Assembly (NCBI GenBank): GCA_026990765.1
Contig: JALXCV010000153.1
Location: forward strand, 1-34,440
Source: Hyphomicrobiales bacterium
GTDB taxonomy: Bacteria > Pseudomonadota > Alphaproteobacteria > Rhizobiales > Aestuariivirgaceae
DNA: 34,440 bases
Direction: 5' to 3'
Under the pieces are notes generated by a model. It made no database searches and had not been told where the DNA came from. It worked only from the letters and a program-made list of their open reading frames with translations. Of this stretch, positions 1 to 7,584 are shown piece by piece. A program made the translations under genes and the position numbers. The number at the start of each line of letters is the position of its first letter. Position 1 is the stretch's first letter.

Positions 1-1129
1 CTTTTTGTTCAAAGTGGTGTTTTTTGGCTTTTGGCAGATTTGTGCAAAGGTCGTGAGCTGCCCTGGTCTGGCCAATACCGGTAATATCGTCAAGCTCGCC
101 TTCCACGGTCATCAGACCCGTTTTGCGGATGGAAGCAAGCCTGACCGGTTTGCCCCGGTGCATCATCTTGCCTGTGGCCAGTGAGTGCTTGATGAATACT
201 TCCTCGATTGTCTGCAGATAAAATTCTGAAGTCAAATCCATGACAGACAGATATTCATCATAGAAGCGATCATGCTTGTCAGCACTGTCACCATCACCCT
301 TGACCATGTTCCAGAATAATTGCTTGTGGGCATCAACATGGCGGTCAAGATTCATGGTCATGAAGCCGGTAAGCTGCAGGAACCCAGGATAGACATCGCG
401 CATGAAACCGGCATGCGGGAATGGCACCTTGACTATGACATTGCTGGCAAACCAGTTAATGCCGCGATCTTCAGCCAGCTTGTTTACTGCTGTCGGGTTT
501 TGCCTGGTATCAACCGGCCCACCCATGAGGCACATGGCAGATGGAGCCAGATCATCTGCACTTTCTTCCATCAGTGATACTGCTGCCAGCACCGGAACCG
601 ATGGCTGGCAAACTGCCATTATTCTGGTTTCAGGTCCGGTTACATGCAAAAACTCAATGATGTAATCAATGAAATCATCAAGATCAAAACCGCCAAGCGA
701 GACCGGAACAGTTCTGGCATCAACCCAGTCGGTTATATAGACATCAAAATCAGCCAGCATGGTTTCAACCGTACCGCGCAGCAGGCTGGCATAATGGCCG
801 GACATGGGGGCGACAATTAGCAATTTTGGCTGATCAGAAACATCCGGTTTTTTGAAACGCAGCAAATGGCAAAATGGTTTTGAAAATATGGTTTGCTGTT
901 CAACTTTTACAGTTTTGCCAGCAATATCAACACCTTTGATGCCAAATTCGGGTTTGCCATAGCGCCTTGTTACCCGTTCAAACAGTTCAAGACTGGCTGC
1001 AACCGAGCGGCCATAGGCGGTATCAGACAAAGGATTGGCAGGCGAACTCCAGAAAACCCTGCCATAGTCGGCAGCCATTCGCATGGGGGAGATGGCTGCA
1101 TGGCTCAACTCATGCCAGAAATAGAGCAT
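1..1129 (-). CDS. phaZ: Intracellular poly(3-hydroxybutyrate) depolymerase, 3' end outside window
   Basis: The frame read from ATG at 1129 down to the window edge gives 376 residues with no stop, so the C-terminus is missing. It matches intracellular PHB depolymerases, which hydrolyse stored PHB granules in the cytoplasm to 3-hydroxybutyrate. Visible hallmarks are APMSGHYASLLRGT (108-120), VYITDWVDAR (130-139) and VCQPSVP (173-179). In this family the nucleophile is the cysteine of the last motif (Cys174 here) instead of the usual lipase-box serine. VEGELDDITGIGQT (342-355) should carry the catalytic aspartate. The catalytic histidine lies in the unseen C-terminal part; the family is usually a little over 400 residues. 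The start is supported by AAGG seven bases before the ATG. The upstream promoter lies in an inverted repeat. Family assignment is firm; regulation is inferred. Confidence 0.93.
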   Translation of the reverse strand, partial: MLYFWHELSHAAISPMRMAADYGRVFWSSPANPLSDTAYGRSVAASLELFERVTRRYGKPEFGIKGVDIAGKTVKVEQQTIFSKPFCHLLRFKKPDVSDQPKLLIVAPMSGHYASLLRGTVETMLADFDVYITDWVDARTVPVSLGGFDLDDFIDYIIEFLHVTGPETRIMAVCQPSVPVLAAVSLMEESADDLAPSAMCLMGGPVDTRQNPTAVNKLAEDRGINWFASNVIVKVPFPHAGFMRDVYPGFLQLTGFMTMNLDRHVDAHKQLFWNMVKGDGDSADKHDRFYDEYLSVMDLTSEFYLQTIEEVFIKHSLATGKMMHRGKPVRLASIRKTGLMTVEGELDDITGIGQTRAAHDLCTNLPKAKKHHFEQK

Positions 1130-1162
1130 ATGAATGCCTTGTAAAACCTGTTGATATTGCAC

Positions 1163-1194
1163 TGCAACATAACAGCAGGCTGATTATGTTGCAA
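1163..1194 (-). promoter_or_regulatory. phaZ promoter inside a perfect 10-bp inverted repeat
   Basis: TGCAACATAA (1163-1172) and TTATGTTGCA (1184-1193) form a perfect inverted repeat with an 11-base spacer. Read on the minus strand, the arms contain TTGCAA (1189-1194) and TATGTT (1166-1171) separated by 17 bases, a plausible -35/-10 pair placing transcription start about 30 bases before the phaZ ATG. A protein bound to the repeat would cover the promoter. PhaR-type regulators of PHB genes bind TGC-rich sites, so PhaR is a reasonable candidate, but that is inference. An alternative is an RNA hairpin in read-through from the upstream lipoprotein gene. Confidence 0.5.
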
Positions 1195-1213
1195 GTGCTC
1201 AAAAGGTTGTGGT

Positions 1214-1888
1214 CTAACCGGAAGTCAGTGGAGCAATCCTGATTTCCACCCGACGGTTCTGCGAGCGGCCCTGAGCTGTTGCATTGGAGGCAATTGGCCG
1301 GCTCTCACCAAATCCGCGCATTGACAGGCGGCGAGGATCGACATTGCGCGATGCCAGATATTCGGCCACCGAGCGAGCGCGGCGTTCTGACAATTCCTGA
1401 TTTGAGGCATCAGAACCAACATTATCAGTATGGCCGTCAACATCAACAATGGTGCGGTTATATTCATTCAGAACAAGAGCCACTGAATTGAGCACATCAT
1501 AAAACTGGCCCCTGATTTCAGCGCGTCCGGTATCAAAAGTGACATTGCCTGGCATATTGAGAATAATATGATTGCCCTGCCGGGTGACTGACACCCCGGA
1601 GCGTTGCAAACGCTTGCGAAGCTGGGCTTCCTGATTGTCCATATAGGCACCAATGCCTGCTCCGGTAAGGGCGCCAACACCGGCACCGATCAGAGCAGCC
1701 GTTCGGGTTTTGGCACTGGTGGTACCACCAATGATTGCACCGGCACCAGCACCAACAGCTGCACCGATCACCCCGCCAACAGCGGTCTTGGATACCTCCT
1801 GTTCACCGGTATATGGATTGGTTGTGCACGCTGCCAGTAATATTGTAACTGCCAGTGCGCCACTGGATAAAATATGGTTTTTGGACAT
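1214..1888 (-). CDS. OmpA-family lipoprotein with glycine zipper (YiaD-like)
   Basis: The 224-residue protein begins with a lipoprotein signal peptide ending in the lipobox L18-A19-A20-C21, so the mature protein should be lipid-anchored at Cys21. Residues 38-82 are a glycine/alanine-rich zipper with two GxGxG-like hydrophobic hairpins. A C-terminal OmpA/MotB domain (about 108-220) contains GHTDNVGS and LSERRARSV; Asp155 and Arg170 fit the residues that bind the diaminopimelate of peptidoglycan in this family. The likely role is a non-covalent tether between outer membrane and peptidoglycan. It stands alone, 84 bases upstream of phaZ on the same strand and divergent from the small membrane protein at 2124. 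A purine-rich GGCGGA precedes the ATG. I see no convincing -35/-10 pair for it. Confidence 0.9.
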   Translation of the reverse strand: MSKNHILSSGALAVTILLAACTTNPYTGEQEVSKTAVGGVIGAAVGAGAGAIIGGTTSAKTRTAALIGAGVGALTGAGIGAYMDNQEAQLRKRLQRSGVSVTRQGNHIILNMPGNVTFDTGRAEIRGQFYDVLNSVALVLNEYNRTIVDVDGHTDNVGSDASNQELSERRARSVAEYLASRNVDPRRLSMRGFGESRPIASNATAQGRSQNRRVEIRIAPLTSG

Positions 1889-2040
1889 TTGTCTGTTCCG
1901 CCTTTTGGCAGGAAGGCGCTGAAACCGGCCTTTTCCCCTGCAATAATAATCATATGGGTATAATCCAGATTAATACGGCAAAATAAAGATTTCCCTAACC
2001 ATAGGCTTGCTGGTGAGATTAAGTATTTCCGCAGGGCGGT

Positions 2041-2069
2041 TTGGTATTTCGCAATATCCGGGCTACAAT
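2041..2069 (+). promoter_or_regulatory. Predicted sigma-70-type promoter of the small Gly-rich gene
   Basis: TTGGTA (2041-2046) and TACAAT (2064-2069) are separated by exactly 17 bases. Transcription would start near 2076, just before the hairpin at 2078-2101, leaving a leader of roughly 48 bases before the ATG at 2124. Confidence 0.55.
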
Positions 2070-2077
2070 GATCTCTT

Positions 2078-2101
2078 GAACATTAAGAAATGTTCTTTTT
2101 T
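2078..2101 (+). promoter_or_regulatory. Leader hairpin followed by a T-run (attenuator-like or operator)
   Basis: GAACATT (2078-2084) and AATGTTC (2089-2095) form a perfect 7-bp inverted repeat around a 4-base loop and are followed by six T (2096-2101). This resembles a weak intrinsic terminator placed inside the leader of the following gene. Because the stem is AT-rich it could equally be a DNA operator. It is not the GTTC-N7-GTTC LexA site of alphaproteobacteria. Confidence 0.35.
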
Positions 2102-2123
2102 GACCGACTGAAAGGGGGTTCTC

Positions 2124-2396
2124 ATGGAACTGATTATTCAACTTATAAGTGGTGCTGTTGGCGGTAATGTTGCCGGGGCATTGATGAAAAACAACAGTCT
2201 TGGCACAATCGGCAATTCAATCGCCGGTATTGTTGGCGGCGGTATTGGCGGCCAGCTGCTTGGCATGCTGGGTGCCAGAGCTGGTGGCGGAGGAATGGAT
2301 ATTGGTTCCATAATCTCAACCGTGGCCGGTGGCGGTGTAGGCGGTGGTGTGCTGATGGTAATCGTTGGCATTATCCGCAAGGCAATGGCCAGATAA
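2124..2396 (+). CDS. Small glycine-rich membrane protein of unknown function
   Basis: This 90-residue protein is almost entirely hydrophobic and glycine-rich: MELIIQLISGAVGGN at the start, NSIAGIVGGGIGGQLLGMLG in the middle (about 31-50), a flexible AGGGG stretch, and a second segment GGGVGGGVLMVIVGIIRK near the C-terminus. Two or three membrane-embedded segments with glycine-zipper packing are likely. Similar short proteins occur as conserved hypotheticals in alphaproteobacteria; I know no established function. The start is well supported by AAAGGGGG just upstream (2111-2117) and by a predicted promoter at 2041-2069. It is the divergent neighbour of another glycine-zipper protein, the OmpA-like lipoprotein, which may hint at a shared envelope role, though this is only inference. 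Confidence 0.75.
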   Translation: MELIIQLISGAVGGNVAGALMKNNSLGTIGNSIAGIVGGGIGGQLLGMLGARAGGGGMDIGSIISTVAGGGVGGGVLMVIVGIIRKAMAR

Positions 2397-2411
2397 ATCA
2401 CAAGCATCTTC

Positions 2412-2436
2412 TCCCTTCCTGTTTATCAGGCAGGGA
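2412..2436. terminator. Hairpin between convergent small gene and tRNA-Pro
   Basis: TCCCTTCCTG (2412-2421) pairs with CAGGCAGGGA (2427-2436), nine of ten positions, around the loop TTTAT. It lies 15 bases after the stop of the plus-strand small gene and 25 bases beyond the 3' end of the minus-strand tRNA-Pro. A shared bidirectional terminator is the simplest reading, although no good T-run follows on either strand. Confidence 0.4.
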
Positions 2437-2461
2437 AACCGGTTGGACAAATACTGGAAAA

Positions 2462-2538
2462 TGGTCGGAGTGGCGAGATTTGAACTCACGACCCCCTGCT
2501 CCCGAAGCAGGTGCGCTACCAGGCTGCGCTACACTCCG
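2462..2538 (-). tRNA. tRNA-Pro (anticodon CGG)
   Basis: Read on the minus strand the 77 bases start CGGAGTG and end CACTCCG-A-CCA, giving a perfect 7-bp acceptor stem with an encoded CCA. The anticodon arm is CCTGC-TTCGGGA-GCAGG with anticodon CGG (reads CCG, proline). The T-arm contains GAGTTCAAATC, and the D-arm contains the AGCCTGGTAG loop with flanking GCGC stems. All arms fold without gaps. Confidence 0.95.
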
Positions 2539-2559
2539 ATCTATCTGGTTTGATGCAGA

Positions 2560-2588
2560 CTTATAACCATCTGTTCTCACAAAAACAA
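2560..2588 (-). promoter_or_regulatory. Predicted promoter of tRNA-Pro
   Basis: On the minus strand TTGTTT (2583-2588) and TATAAG (2560-2565) are spaced by 17 bases, and the -10 box ends 21 bases before the first base of tRNA-Pro. Confidence 0.5.
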
Positions 2589-2719
2589 GCATTGTGTGGG
2601 CAAGAAAATTTTTTGCCCAAATTGGCATTGCTCTTGAACAAATCTATCGTTATGGTGCGCCCTCGTGAGGCAGCAGATTCTATATCAGATCTGATAAAAT
2701 AACTGCCATCATCTGGTAT

Positions 2720-2795
2720 TGGGGCGTAGCTTAGCTGGTAAAGCAGTGGCTTTTGGTGCCAAAGAGCGCAGGTTCGAATCCTGCCGCCCCAGCCA
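2720..2795 (+). tRNA. tRNA-Gln (anticodon TTG)
   Basis: The 76 bases begin TGGGGCG and end CGCCCCA-G-CCA, a perfect 7-bp acceptor stem with encoded CCA. The D-arm is GCTT-AGCTGGTA-AAGC. The anticodon loop TTTTGGT gives anticodon TTG (reads CAA, glutamine), with one G-A mismatch at the top of the anticodon stem. The T-arm contains GGTTCGAATCC. The last base lies only two bases from the stop codon of the convergent pseC gene. A 14-bp palindrome TATCAGATCTGATA (2683-2696) sits 23 bases upstream; its meaning is unclear. Confidence 0.95.
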
Positions 2796-2797
2796 TT

Positions 2798-3958
2798 TTA
2801 TCCATCCAGAACCTGTTTGAGCGTTGCCACCACCTTCAACTGGTCTTCATCGCTCAAATCGGGATATAGCGGCAGGGTCAAAGCCTGGGCGTAATAGTTT
2901 TCAGCTTGCGGGAAATCACCGGCACCGAAACCAAGCTTTTGATAATAGGGATGGGTGTGGATAGGGATATAATGAACATTTACACCAACCCCACCCGATC
3001 GCATCCCGGCAAAAGCCTGTTTGCGGCTGACATCAGTCGCATCGGGATCAATCCTTACTACATATAAATGCAGTGATGAGCGGTTATCGGCATGGCGTAT
3101 CTGGGATATGACCGGCAGGTTTTTCAGCAGTTCATCATATTGTTTCGCCAGAACCTGCCTGCGCTCAATAAAGGCTTCCAGTCGCGAAATCTGTATCGCA
3201 CCAAGAGCGGCCTGAATGTCGGTCATGCGGTAATTAAGGCCAAGTTCCAGCTGCTGGAAAGACCATGGGCCATCTGCATCACCAACGAACAAATCGGTAT
3301 CTCTGGTTACACCATGGGTGCGCAGCATGGCCATTTTTTCAGCCAGTCCCGCATCATTGGTCATTGCCATGCCACCCTCGGCAGTAGTGATGATTTTTAC
3401 CGGGTGGAATGAGAACACGGTTATGTCGCTATAGCGGCAATCACCAATTCTTGTATCTCGATAATGAGCGCCAATGGCATGGGAAGCATCTTCAATTATG
3501 GCGAATCCATACTGCCTTGCCAGATTATGGATTTCACGCATATCGCATGGTTCACCACCAAAATGCACCGGCATGACAATATCTGGAAGTGCTGATGCCT
3601 TTTCGGCCTGTTCAAGCTTTTTACGCAATTGCGTGACACTCATATTAAGAGTGCCGGGATCAATATCGACAAAATCCACATTGCCACCGCATAACAGGCC
3701 GACATTGGATGAGGCCACAAAGCTGTTGGGCGAGGTCCATAACAGCTTGTCCCTGCCAAAGCCCAAAGCCAGACAGGCAATATGCAGGGCGGAAGTGGCG
3801 CTGTTTACTGCCAGTGCGAATTTGCCGCCAACAGCTTTAATCACCTTTGCTTCAAACAGCGGGACTTTTGGTCCCTGGGTAATGAAATCCGATTGCAGAA
3901 CTTCACTTACTGCATCGATTTCTTCCTGTTCGATATGCTGGCGGCCATAGGGTATCAT
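2798..3958 (-). CDS. pseC: UDP-4-amino-4,6-dideoxy-N-acetyl-beta-L-altrosamine transaminase
   Basis: PseC is a PLP-dependent DegT/DnrJ/EryC1/StrS-type aminotransferase that aminates the 4-keto sugar made by PseB, the second step of CMP-pseudaminic acid synthesis. The 386-residue protein begins MIPYGRQHIEQEEIDAV, as is usual for PseC, and contains EDASHAIGA (156-164, with the cofactor-contacting aspartate) and FSFHPVKIITTAEGG (182-196), where Lys188 should form the Schiff base with PLP. It follows pseB with a three-base gap, so the two are one transcript. The expected downstream partners (pseF, pseG, pseH, pseI) are absent; its stop codon abuts tRNA-Gln on the other strand. Pseudaminic acid normally decorates flagellin or surface polysaccharide. 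Confidence 0.92.
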   Translation of the reverse strand: MIPYGRQHIEQEEIDAVSEVLQSDFITQGPKVPLFEAKVIKAVGGKFALAVNSATSALHIACLALGFGRDKLLWTSPNSFVASSNVGLLCGGNVDFVDIDPGTLNMSVTQLRKKLEQAEKASALPDIVMPVHFGGEPCDMREIHNLARQYGFAIIEDASHAIGAHYRDTRIGDCRYSDITVFSFHPVKIITTAEGGMAMTNDAGLAEKMAMLRTHGVTRDTDLFVGDADGPWSFQQLELGLNYRMTDIQAALGAIQISRLEAFIERRQVLAKQYDELLKNLPVISQIRHADNRSSLHLYVVRIDPDATDVSRKQAFAGMRSGGVGVNVHYIPIHTHPYYQKLGFGAGDFPQAENYYAQALTLPLYPDLSDEDQLKVVATLKQVLDG

Positions 3959-3961
3959 GTC

Positions 3962-5002
<1,041 letters not shown>

Positions 5003-5064
5003 TCAGTCAGGTTTCAATGGGCCTTGTGAGTTAATTTGTCAATTATGCAGTTTGTGCTTTGGGC

Positions 5065-6249
5065 CTAAAGCTGCAAATGCTGAGCAATTGCCTCACCAAT
5101 TACGGCAAAGCTGTCGCTTGCGCCAAATTCTCCCGGTTCAATATCCGGTCCAAACATTAATACCGGCACCTTTTCGCGGGTATGATCAGTGCCACGCCAG
5201 GTCGGATCATTGCCGTGATCAGCCGTCAGCACAACCAGATCACCAGATTTGAGGTTTTTTTGCAATTCGACCAGCATCCGGTCAAACTCCTCCAGAGCCG
5301 CGGCATATCCGGCAACATCGCGCGGATGGCCATATAGCATGTCGAAATCAACAAAATTGGTAAATACCAGATCACCGTCATTTGCATTTTGACCGGCATT
5401 GATGGTTTCAAGCATCAAGGCTGGATGCCCGGAGGCACGAATCGCATGGCTAACACCTTTGCCGGAGAATATATCGTTGATTTTACCGATTGCATGCACC
5501 TGATGGCCACTGGCAACTACTTTGTCCAGCAGGGTTTCACCAGTAGGTGGTACAGCATAATCATGGCGGTTGGCGGTGCGGGTGAAATTGTCCGGGGCAT
5601 CACCGATGAACGGGCGGGCAATTACCCTGCCAATATTTAGCGGATCAAGCAGTTTGCGGACAATCTCGCACAGATCATATAGTCTTTGCAGGCCGAAATG
5701 TTGCTCGTGAGCGGCTATCTGGAACACTGAATCAACCGAGGTGTAGCAGATCGGCTTGCCGGTTTTTATATGTTCGGTGCCAAGTTGTTCAATGATGGCT
5801 GTGCCACTTGAATGCCGGTTGCCGAGAATACCCGGCAGATTGGCCTGCTCGATTATTGCTGCCACCAGATCAGGAGGAAAGCAGTTCGGCACATCAGGGA
5901 AATAGCCCCAGTCAAACAATACCGGCAATCCGGTCATTTCCCAATGGCCTGAAATAGTGTCCTTGCCACTGGAAATCTCACTGGCACAGCCCCAGCGCCC
6001 GGCAAGTGGTGCTTGTTCACTCAAACCTTGTGGAACCTCCCCATTTGCCAGCTTTGCCGCCCGGCCCAGTCCCAGCCCGTCCAGAAATGGCAGGTTCAAA
6101 GGGCCTTTGCGGCCTTTATCGGCCCTGCCTGAAGCGCACATATCGGCAATATGGTTGAGCGTACAGGCACCCTTGTCGCCAAACTTTTCAGCATCTGGAG
6201 CATTACCGATACCAAAGGAATCCATAACCAGTAAAAAGGCCCGCGCCAT
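5065..6249 (-). CDS. deoB: Phosphopentomutase
   Basis: DeoB interconverts ribose- or deoxyribose-1-phosphate and the 5-phosphate, linking the nucleoside phosphorylases to DeoC. The 394-residue protein belongs to the alkaline-phosphatase-like metalloenzyme superfamily. It starts [14 protein letters not shown], with Asp10 as a metal ligand. [13 protein letters not shown] (95-107) includes Thr98, the residue phosphorylated in this family. The second metal-binding cluster is TADHGND (342-348) with DHT (355-357). The length is normal. Its ATG overlaps the deoA stop by one base (TAATG), implying translational coupling. It is the last gene of the nucleoside operon. Assignment is firm. Confidence 0.96.
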   Translation of the reverse strand: MARAFLLVMDSFGIGNAPDAEKFGDKGACTLNHIADMCASGRADKGRKGPLNLPFLDGLGLGRAAKLANGEVPQGLSEQAPLAGRWGCASEISSGKDTISGHWEMTGLPVLFDWGYFPDVPNCFPPDLVAAIIEQANLPGILGNRHSSGTAIIEQLGTEHIKTGKPICYTSVDSVFQIAAHEQHFGLQRLYDLCEIVRKLLDPLNIGRVIARPFIGDAPDNFTRTANRHDYAVPPTGETLLDKVVASGHQVHAIGKINDIFSGKGVSHAIRASGHPALMLETINAGQNANDGDLVFTNFVDFDMLYGHPRDVAGYAAALEEFDRMLVELQKNLKSGDLVVLTADHGNDPTWRGTDHTREKVPVLMFGPDIEPGEFGASDSFAVIGEAIAQHLQL

Positions 6250-7580
6250 TATTGGCTCTCCTTAAAATCAATCCGTTCAATGATTATATTGGTACTGTCT
6301 GGCTGATCGCCAATATTATAGGCCGCCCTTATCATTCTGGCAGCTTCTTGAGCACTTGTTGCATCTCTTGCATGCACTCTGGCTATTGGCCGGTTAATAT
6401 CGAGTTTGGTGCCAATCGGTGCCAGTTGATCAAAGCCGACAGAATAGTCAATCTGGTCATCCGGTCGCTTGCGGCCACCGCCCAGAACGATAACCGCAAG
6501 GCCGATCTGTCTGGTGTCGATAGAACTGACATGGCCACTGGTTTCAGCAAATATATCCTTTATGACCGGGGCTTTCGGCAGATGTTTTTGCGGTGCATCC
6601 AGCAAATCGGCAGGGCCACCCAGCATCTTTACCATGTGAGCGAATATTTCAGCCGCCCTGCCCGATTGCAGAGCCTTGGTGATCTTGCTGCGGGCTTCAT
6701 CTGCACCTGTTACCAGCTTGCCATGCAACAGCATTTCGATACACAGCTTGAATGTTACTTCCAGCAATCGGGAATCGCGATGCTTGCCGGTCAGGAAATC
6801 AATGGCGTTTTGCATTTCAACCGCATTGCCCGCTGCACTGGCCAGTGGCTGGTTCATGTCAGTGATCAGACCGGAAGTTTTAACCCCTGCGCCATTGGCT
6901 ACATCGACCAGAGAATTGGCCAGAATGCGGGCCTGACTGACAGTCTGCATGAAAGCTCCTGAACCGCATTTGACATCCAGTACCAGCCCGTCAAGGCCGG
7001 CTGCCAGTTTCTTGGACAGAATGGAAGCGGTGATCAACGAAGTGTTTTCAACCGTTGCTGTAGCACTTCTGATAGCATAAATCTTTTTGTCAGCCGGGGC
7101 CAGATTGCCGGTCTGGCCGATAATGGCGCAGCCGATCTGTTTGACACAATTGCGGAACAGGGCATTATCCGGGCTGGTGCTATAGCCGGGAATGGCATCG
7201 AACTTGTCCAGCGTGCCGCCAGTATGGCCAAGGCCGCGGCCTGATATCATCGGCACAAAGCCACCACAGGCGGCAATTATCGGGGCCAGTATCAAGGATA
7301 CATTATCACCAATGCCGCCGGTTGAATGCTTGTCCAGCACCGGCCCATCCAGATCACTCCAGTTGAGCACATCACCGGAATCGCGCATGGCTTCAGTAAG
7401 AGCCACTTTTGCCGGTGCTGCCAGATCATTAAAAAATACAGCCATGGCAAAGGCTGATATTTGCGCATCTGACACCGCCCCGGTGGCAATCCCGTCAATG
7501 AATGATTTTACATCACCAGGTGCAACTGTTTTGCCATCACGGATGGTGGCGATAAATTCCTGCGGAAGGAAAGTCGACAT
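6249..7580 (-). CDS. deoA: Thymidine phosphorylase
   Basis: DeoA splits thymidine (and deoxyuridine) with phosphate into the base and 2-deoxyribose-1-phosphate. From the chosen ATG at 7580 the protein has 443 residues, the family's normal length. It shows [10 protein letters not shown] (83-92, phosphate binding) and the signature [16 protein letters not shown] (113-128). The last signature position is Asp128 where Glu is usual. The open frame extends 46 codons further upstream into the aldehyde dehydrogenase gene, but GGAG nine bases before 7580 and alignment with the family N-terminus favour this start. The GGAG lies within the last codons of the upstream gene, whose stop is four bases before this ATG. 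Confidence 0.95.
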   Translation of the reverse strand: MSTFLPQEFIATIRDGKTVAPGDVKSFIDGIATGAVSDAQISAFAMAVFFNDLAAPAKVALTEAMRDSGDVLNWSDLDGPVLDKHSTGGIGDNVSLILAPIIAACGGFVPMISGRGLGHTGGTLDKFDAIPGYSTSPDNALFRNCVKQIGCAIIGQTGNLAPADKKIYAIRSATATVENTSLITASILSKKLAAGLDGLVLDVKCGSGAFMQTVSQARILANSLVDVANGAGVKTSGLITDMNQPLASAAGNAVEMQNAIDFLTGKHRDSRLLEVTFKLCIEMLLHGKLVTGADEARSKITKALQSGRAAEIFAHMVKMLGGPADLLDAPQKHLPKAPVIKDIFAETSGHVSSIDTRQIGLAVIVLGGGRKRPDDQIDYSVGFDQLAPIGTKLDINRPIARVHARDATSAQEAARMIRAAYNIGDQPDSTNIIIERIDFKESQ

Positions 7581-7584
7581 TTGA

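Noticed and set aside
2078-2095. LexA (SOS) operator
   Set aside because: The palindrome is GAAC-N10-GTTC; alphaproteobacterial LexA uses a GTTC-N7-GTTC direct repeat.
3474-3950. Plus-strand open frame of 158 codons opposite pseC
   Set aside because: Shadow of the pseC coding frame; low-complexity serine-rich translation.
6252-6962. Plus-strand open frame of 236 codons opposite deoA
   Set aside because: It lies wholly antisense to a well-supported enzyme gene, has no ribosome-binding site and its translation shows no recognisable domain.
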